From Acidulodesulfobacterium sp021802425 (GTDB taxonomy: Bacteria; SZUA-79; Acidulodesulfobacterales; Acidulodesulfobacteraceae), in the NCBI GenBank assembly GCA_021802425.1, contig JAJZXJ010000004.1, forward strand, positions 1-64,000: DNA of 64,000 bases. Reading direction: 5' to 3'. A program made the translations under genes and the position numbers. This document shows, piece after piece, positions 60,611 through 64,000 of the stretch. The notes under the pieces were generated by a model that saw only the letters and a list, made by a program, of their open reading frames with translations, had not been told where the DNA came from and ran no database searches. The first letter of the stretch is position 1; each line of letters opens with the position of its first letter.

Positions 60611-61775
60611 AGCGTCTTCAATAAAGCCGTCCGCCACTCTTGCCATAACCGCAAAGGCTAAAAAACTTAAAGCCGAAGGGAAAAATATTATCGGTTTTGG
60701 AGCAGGCGAACCGGATTTCGACACGCCGGGTTATATCAAAAACGCCGTCAAAGACGCCCTAGACAAAGGTTATACCAAATATACCCCGGTTTCGGGAATC
60801 GAGGAGCTTAAATCGGCAATTGCGGATAAGTTTTTATCCGATTATAATGTTGGATACGAACAGAGCGAGATAATCGTTTCTTGCGGCGGAAAGCACAGCC
60901 TTTACAATCTCTTTTCGGCTCTCTTAAACGAAGGCGACGAGATTATTATCCCGTCGCCCTATTGGGTGTCTTATACCGAAATTATAAAGCTTTCAGGAGG
61001 AGTTCCCGTTGTAGTCGATACATCCCGAAACGGGTTTAAATTTAACCTGAGGATGCTTGAAAGTAATTTGACGAAAAAGACAAGGGGATTAATCATAAAC
61101 AGCCCTTCTAATCCGACAGGGGTTTTAATGGACGAGAAAGATATTATCGAGATCGCAAACTTTGTCAAAAAGAAAGGTTTATACATAATAACCGACGATA
61201 TTTATGAAAAAATAATCTTTGACGATAAAAAATTTTTTAATGCGCTGATGGCCGGCAAATCGATGAAAGAAAATACCGTTGCCGTCAATGCGGTTTCTAA
61301 GACATACTCTATGACCGGATTCAGAATAGGCTATACGGCGGGTCCCAAAGATTTAATATCGGCAATGAATAATATCCAGTCCCAAAGCACATCCAACCCC
61401 ACGACATTTGCCCAATACGGGGCTTTGGCGGCATTAAAGGGCGGTTATGATTTTACCGTTATGATGCGGAACGAATTTCAAAAAAGAAGGGATTATATGA
61501 TGGATTTTTTTGACAAAAACATAAAAAGCGTTACCCCCGTTAAGCCGGATGGGGCATTTTATATTTTTGCCGATATTTCAAAGGTCTTTGACGAAAGCGG
61601 GAATAAAATAAATTCCTCGACCGAGTTTTGCGATTACCTGTTAGATAAATATCTTGTCGCAGCCGTTCCCGGCGTTGAGTTCGGGAATGACAATTTTATA
61701 AGGCTGTCTTTTGCGACAAGCCTTGATGTCATAAAAGAAGGTTTAAATAGAATAAAAGAAGCGGTATCCTTTTGA
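60594..61775 (+). CDS. class I pyridoxal-phosphate aminotransferase (aspartate aminotransferase type)
   Basis: A 393-residue fold-type I aminotransferase. GAGEPDFDTP, NSPSNPTG and the PLP-binding Lys in NAVSKTYSMTGFRIGYT are present, and the C-terminal Arg (FIRLSFATS) binds the substrate carboxylate. The pattern fits the AspAT Ib subgroup, though substrate range is not certain. AAAGGAG at 60581-60587 precedes two adjacent ATGs (60591, 60594); spacing favours 60594. It overlaps coaD by 17 bases, suggesting coupling. Confidence 0.92.
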   Translation: MKLSCRASSIKPSATLAITAKAKKLKAEGKNIIGFGAGEPDFDTPGYIKNAVKDALDKGYTKYTPVSGIEELKSAIADKFLSDYNVGYEQSEIIVSCGGKHSLYNLFSALLNEGDEIIIPSPYWVSYTEIIKLSGGVPVVVDTSRNGFKFNLRMLESNLTKKTRGLIINSPSNPTGVLMDEKDIIEIANFVKKKGLYIITDDIYEKIIFDDKKFFNALMAGKSMKENTVAVNAVSKTYSMTGFRIGYTAGPKDLISAMNNIQSQSTSNPTTFAQYGALAALKGGYDFTVMMRNEFQKRRDYMMDFFDKNIKSVTPVKPDGAFYIFADISKVFDESGNKINSSTEFCDYLLDKYLVAAVPGVEFGNDNFIRLSFATSLDVIKEGLNRIKEAVSF

Positions 61776-61788
61776 GGCAAATAATTTT

Positions 61789-63161
61789 ATGAAAAGGGCT
61801 CATAAATACATCCTTAACTTTCTTAATAATAACAGGGGCGATTTTAACTTATTTAAGTTTATCCTTAAGCTCCCCTTATTTTTAATATCGTATGCGGTTA
61901 TTCTTTCTACAAAAACAAAAAGAACATTATATAACCGTTCTTTTATTTTTAAAGCGAAAGAACCGGGCATGTTTACGGTTAGCATAGGGAATATAAATTT
62001 GGGAGGAGCCGGAAAAACCCCGTTTTCTTACACGATTGCCGAATACTTGTACGGACGGGGTTTAAAGCCCTGTATCATAAGCAGGGGCTACAAAGGCCGT
62101 TTAAAAAAAAAATCTATATTGCCGGTTGGGAGTACGAGCTTGAGGATGTCCGGCAAAAGCTTCCAGACGAAGTAATTCTTTTAGTTGAAAGGTTTAAATC
62201 AAAAAATATTCAGATACCCGTTATAGTTTCCAGAAACCGATTATCGGCCGCAAAAGTTTGTTCGGGGGAGGATAGCATATATTATAATCTTGCCGAAGAC
62301 CTTAATGTATTTTCAAACTTAGATTCAACAAAACCCCCGGGCGAAAAGGTAGATTTAAGCGCAAATCCGTCCGATGATGCCGTGCATAATTTTTCCGATC
62401 ATTGCTTATATAAAGATGTTTGCGATAAATATGAAGAATATAAAAAGATTGCCGTCTTAGATGACGGATTTACCGCTTTAAATATCAAAAGGGATTTAAA
62501 TATAGTTCTGATAGACAGGACTAAGGATATTTTTAATCAGAATGTTATTCCCGCCGGGATTTTAAGGGAGGACTTAACTGTTCTTAAATATGCCGATATT
62601 ATAATTATAACCAAAAATACCGAACAAGCCGGCGATATTACAAAAATAACCGATAAAAATTTAGAGAAAGACATTAAAAGATTTAATAAATCCTGCCCCG
62701 TATTTTATTCTCATTATAAGCCCGTTAATCTTTTAGGAGGGGACGCCGGGCAAAAATCGTTAAATTTTGACAGCCTCCATGACAAACGGATGCGGATATT
62801 GACCGTCTGTGCAATCGGAAACCCGGATTACTTTTACGATAATTTGAGTAGCCGCGGGATTAAAATAGACGGCAAGTTTGAGTTCGAAGACCACCATAGA
62901 TATACGGGGCAGGATTTAACCTTATTAAAGAGCGCCGTAAATCTTAATAATCCCTATATTATTATAACTACTTTAAAAGATTATGTTAAATTAAAAAAGT
63001 TTGGCGAACGGAAAGAATATAAGAATATTATAGAAAAGGTTTATTATTTGGATTTTGAGCTGGTTATAGATAAATTATTTTTTGAGTTTATTTATGATAA
63101 TTATAAAAAATATATAGAAAGGATCAATCCAGAATTACTTCCCTATATAATTAAAAATTAA
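61789..63161 (+). CDS. lpxK: tetraacyldisaccharide 4'-kinase LpxK, interrupted by a -1 frameshift
   Basis: Two frames together make one LpxK. The first (61789-62175) has an N-terminal membrane segment, the P-loop NLGGAGKTPF and the family motif ISRGYKG. The second, open from about 62112 to 63161, continues with an IPVIVSRNR dR-type motif, AVLDDGF, and FEDHHRYT. The break is at ten consecutive A (62103-62112); one base must be re-read or added to restore the frame. LpxK phosphorylates the lipid A precursor and is normally essential, so a sequencing or assembly slip or frameshifting is more likely than a dead gene. Confidence 0.85.
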
Positions 63162-63168
63162 ACAAAAG

Positions 63169-64000
63169 ATGAAGAAAAATAGGATACTGTTATATGTTGA
63201 ATTTATTGCAGTTTACGGGTTTTATCTTTTTATAAACATTATCCCTCTTGGTTTAGCGTTAAAATTGGGCAGGATTTTAGGGATAATGTTTTATAAAATC
63301 GATAAAAGACATGCAAAAAATACGATTAATAACTTAACCATCGCTTTTCCGAATAAAAAAAAAGAGGAGCTAAACGATATTTGCATTAATTTTTACAAAA
63401 ATATCGGCATGGTTTTCGTTGAGATTTTTAGATTAAACAGGTATAATAAAAAGAATATAGACAGCTTTGTTGACTCGGATTTCGACGCGTTTAAGGGCAT
63501 TTACAAAAAGCAGGGAATACTTCTCTTAACCGCTCATTTCGGCAATTGGGAGCTTTTGGCAAAAACTTTCAGCCTGAAAGGTTATTCAGGCAATGTTTTA
63601 GCAAGGCCGTTAGATAATCCTTATATAGAAAAAATTCTTTATGGATTAAGGACAAATTCCGGGAATAAGGTAATATATAACAGGGAAAATGCTATTAAAA
63701 GCATAATGTCGGCATTAAATAAAAATGAAATGGTCGGATTTTTGCCGGACGAGAATGCTTCGAAACGGATAGGCGTATTTGTAGATTTTTTTGGCGTTAA
63801 AGCCTGCACTATGCCGGGTATGGCGAATATTGCCGCAAAGACAAAAGCCCCGGTCATTCCGGCTTTTATTGTCAGGGTTAAAGACGGCAATTTTAAAAAA
63901 CATAAACTGATAATCGGTGAACCCCTTGAGATAACCTATACCGGAGACAGAAAGACCGATATGATGAACATCTTGAAAATGTTCAATGAAACGGTAGAAA
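63169..64000 (+). CDS. LpxL/HtrB-type lysophospholipid (lipid A) acyltransferase, 5' part only
   Basis: An open frame from ATG 63169 to the window end (277 codons), not stopped. The acyltransferase motif HFGNWE (HX4E) is near residues 121-126, and GVFVDFFGVKACTMPG follows, matching the lipid A late acyltransferase family. One N-terminal hydrophobic stretch (about 7-40) suggests membrane association. The family's usual DQ before the GVFV motif reads DE here. It lies 7 bases after lpxK, in a lipid A gene group that continues past the window. Confidence 0.9.
   Translation, partial: MKKNRILLYVEFIAVYGFYLFINIIPLGLALKLGRILGIMFYKIDKRHAKNTINNLTIAFPNKKKEELNDICINFYKNIGMVFVEIFRLNRYNKKNIDSFVDSDFDAFKGIYKKQGILLLTAHFGNWELLAKTFSLKGYSGNVLARPLDNPYIEKILYGLRTNSGNKVIYNRENAIKSIMSALNKNEMVGFLPDENASKRIGVFVDFFGVKACTMPGMANIAAKTKAPVIPAFIVRVKDGNFKKHKLIIGEPLEITYTGDRKTDMMNILKMFNETVE

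Overview
The window is about 64 kb of AT-rich DNA with one 100-base run of N (52016-52115), so it is a scaffold, probably from a metagenome. Lipid A genes (lpxK, an LpxL-type acyltransferase), a quinol-type NO reductase, cytochrome bd, a siroheme-dependent (Ahb) heme route and a full molybdenum nitrogenase cluster together suggest a Gram-negative, diazotrophic, mainly anaerobic or microaerobic bacterium of the deltaproteobacterial/Desulfobacterota kind. This placement is inference; there is no rRNA gene in the window to fix it.

Layout. 1-8.8 kb: a small molybdopterin oxidoreductase, an orphan ORF, PBP1A, moaA, gyrA, gpsA and an OsmC protein. 8.9-17.5 kb: amrA followed by a tetrapyrrole operon (precorrin-2 dehydrogenase, HemX/CcsA-like protein, hemA, hemC, fused cobA-hemD, ahbC, ahbD). 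17.6-21.7 kb: an RDD protein, polA and a convergent mntA/hepT toxin-antitoxin pair. 22-28.5 kb: oxygen and NO handling (cydAB; RIC and a DUF2249 protein diverging from a cytochrome c and qNOR). 28.7-36.3 kb: a six-gene energy-converting-hydrogenase-related (Ehr) complex whose large subunit lacks all four NiFe-binding cysteines, preceded by a likely fluoride riboswitch. 36.3-38.8 kb: a dynamin-like GTPase and a repeat coiled-coil membrane protein. 38.8-51 kb: nitrogen fixation, with nifV on the minus strand and nifH-nifB-methyltransferase-fdxB-nifDK-nifEN-nifX-ANTAR regulator-nifI1-nifI2 on the plus strand. 51-64 kb: ogt, fmdB, an M29-type aminopeptidase, a Crp/Fnr regulator, rsmD, phosphoketolase, copA, coaD, an aminotransferase, a frameshifted lpxK and a truncated LpxL-type gene.

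How parts fit together. The most interesting signal is the nifH leader. A sigma-54 promoter is followed by two tandem stem-loops with six-base loops; the second is mutually exclusive with an intrinsic terminator ahead of nifH. This is the architecture of ANTAR-controlled antitermination, and an ANTAR response regulator with its own sigma-54-type promoter lies in the same cluster. Nitrogenase may therefore be controlled at initiation (sigma-54), elongation (ANTAR) and activity (NifI1/NifI2).

A second regulatory unit is the divergent NO-response region. It holds two near-identical TGTGA-N6-TCATA sites, each centred about 41.5 bases upstream of a predicted start, one for each direction. A Crp/Fnr regulator with a Crp-like recognition helix is encoded further along. 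Short GGGGACAGATTT-type palindromes are scattered through the Ehr and nif regions, and two of them lie inside open reading frames without breaking them.
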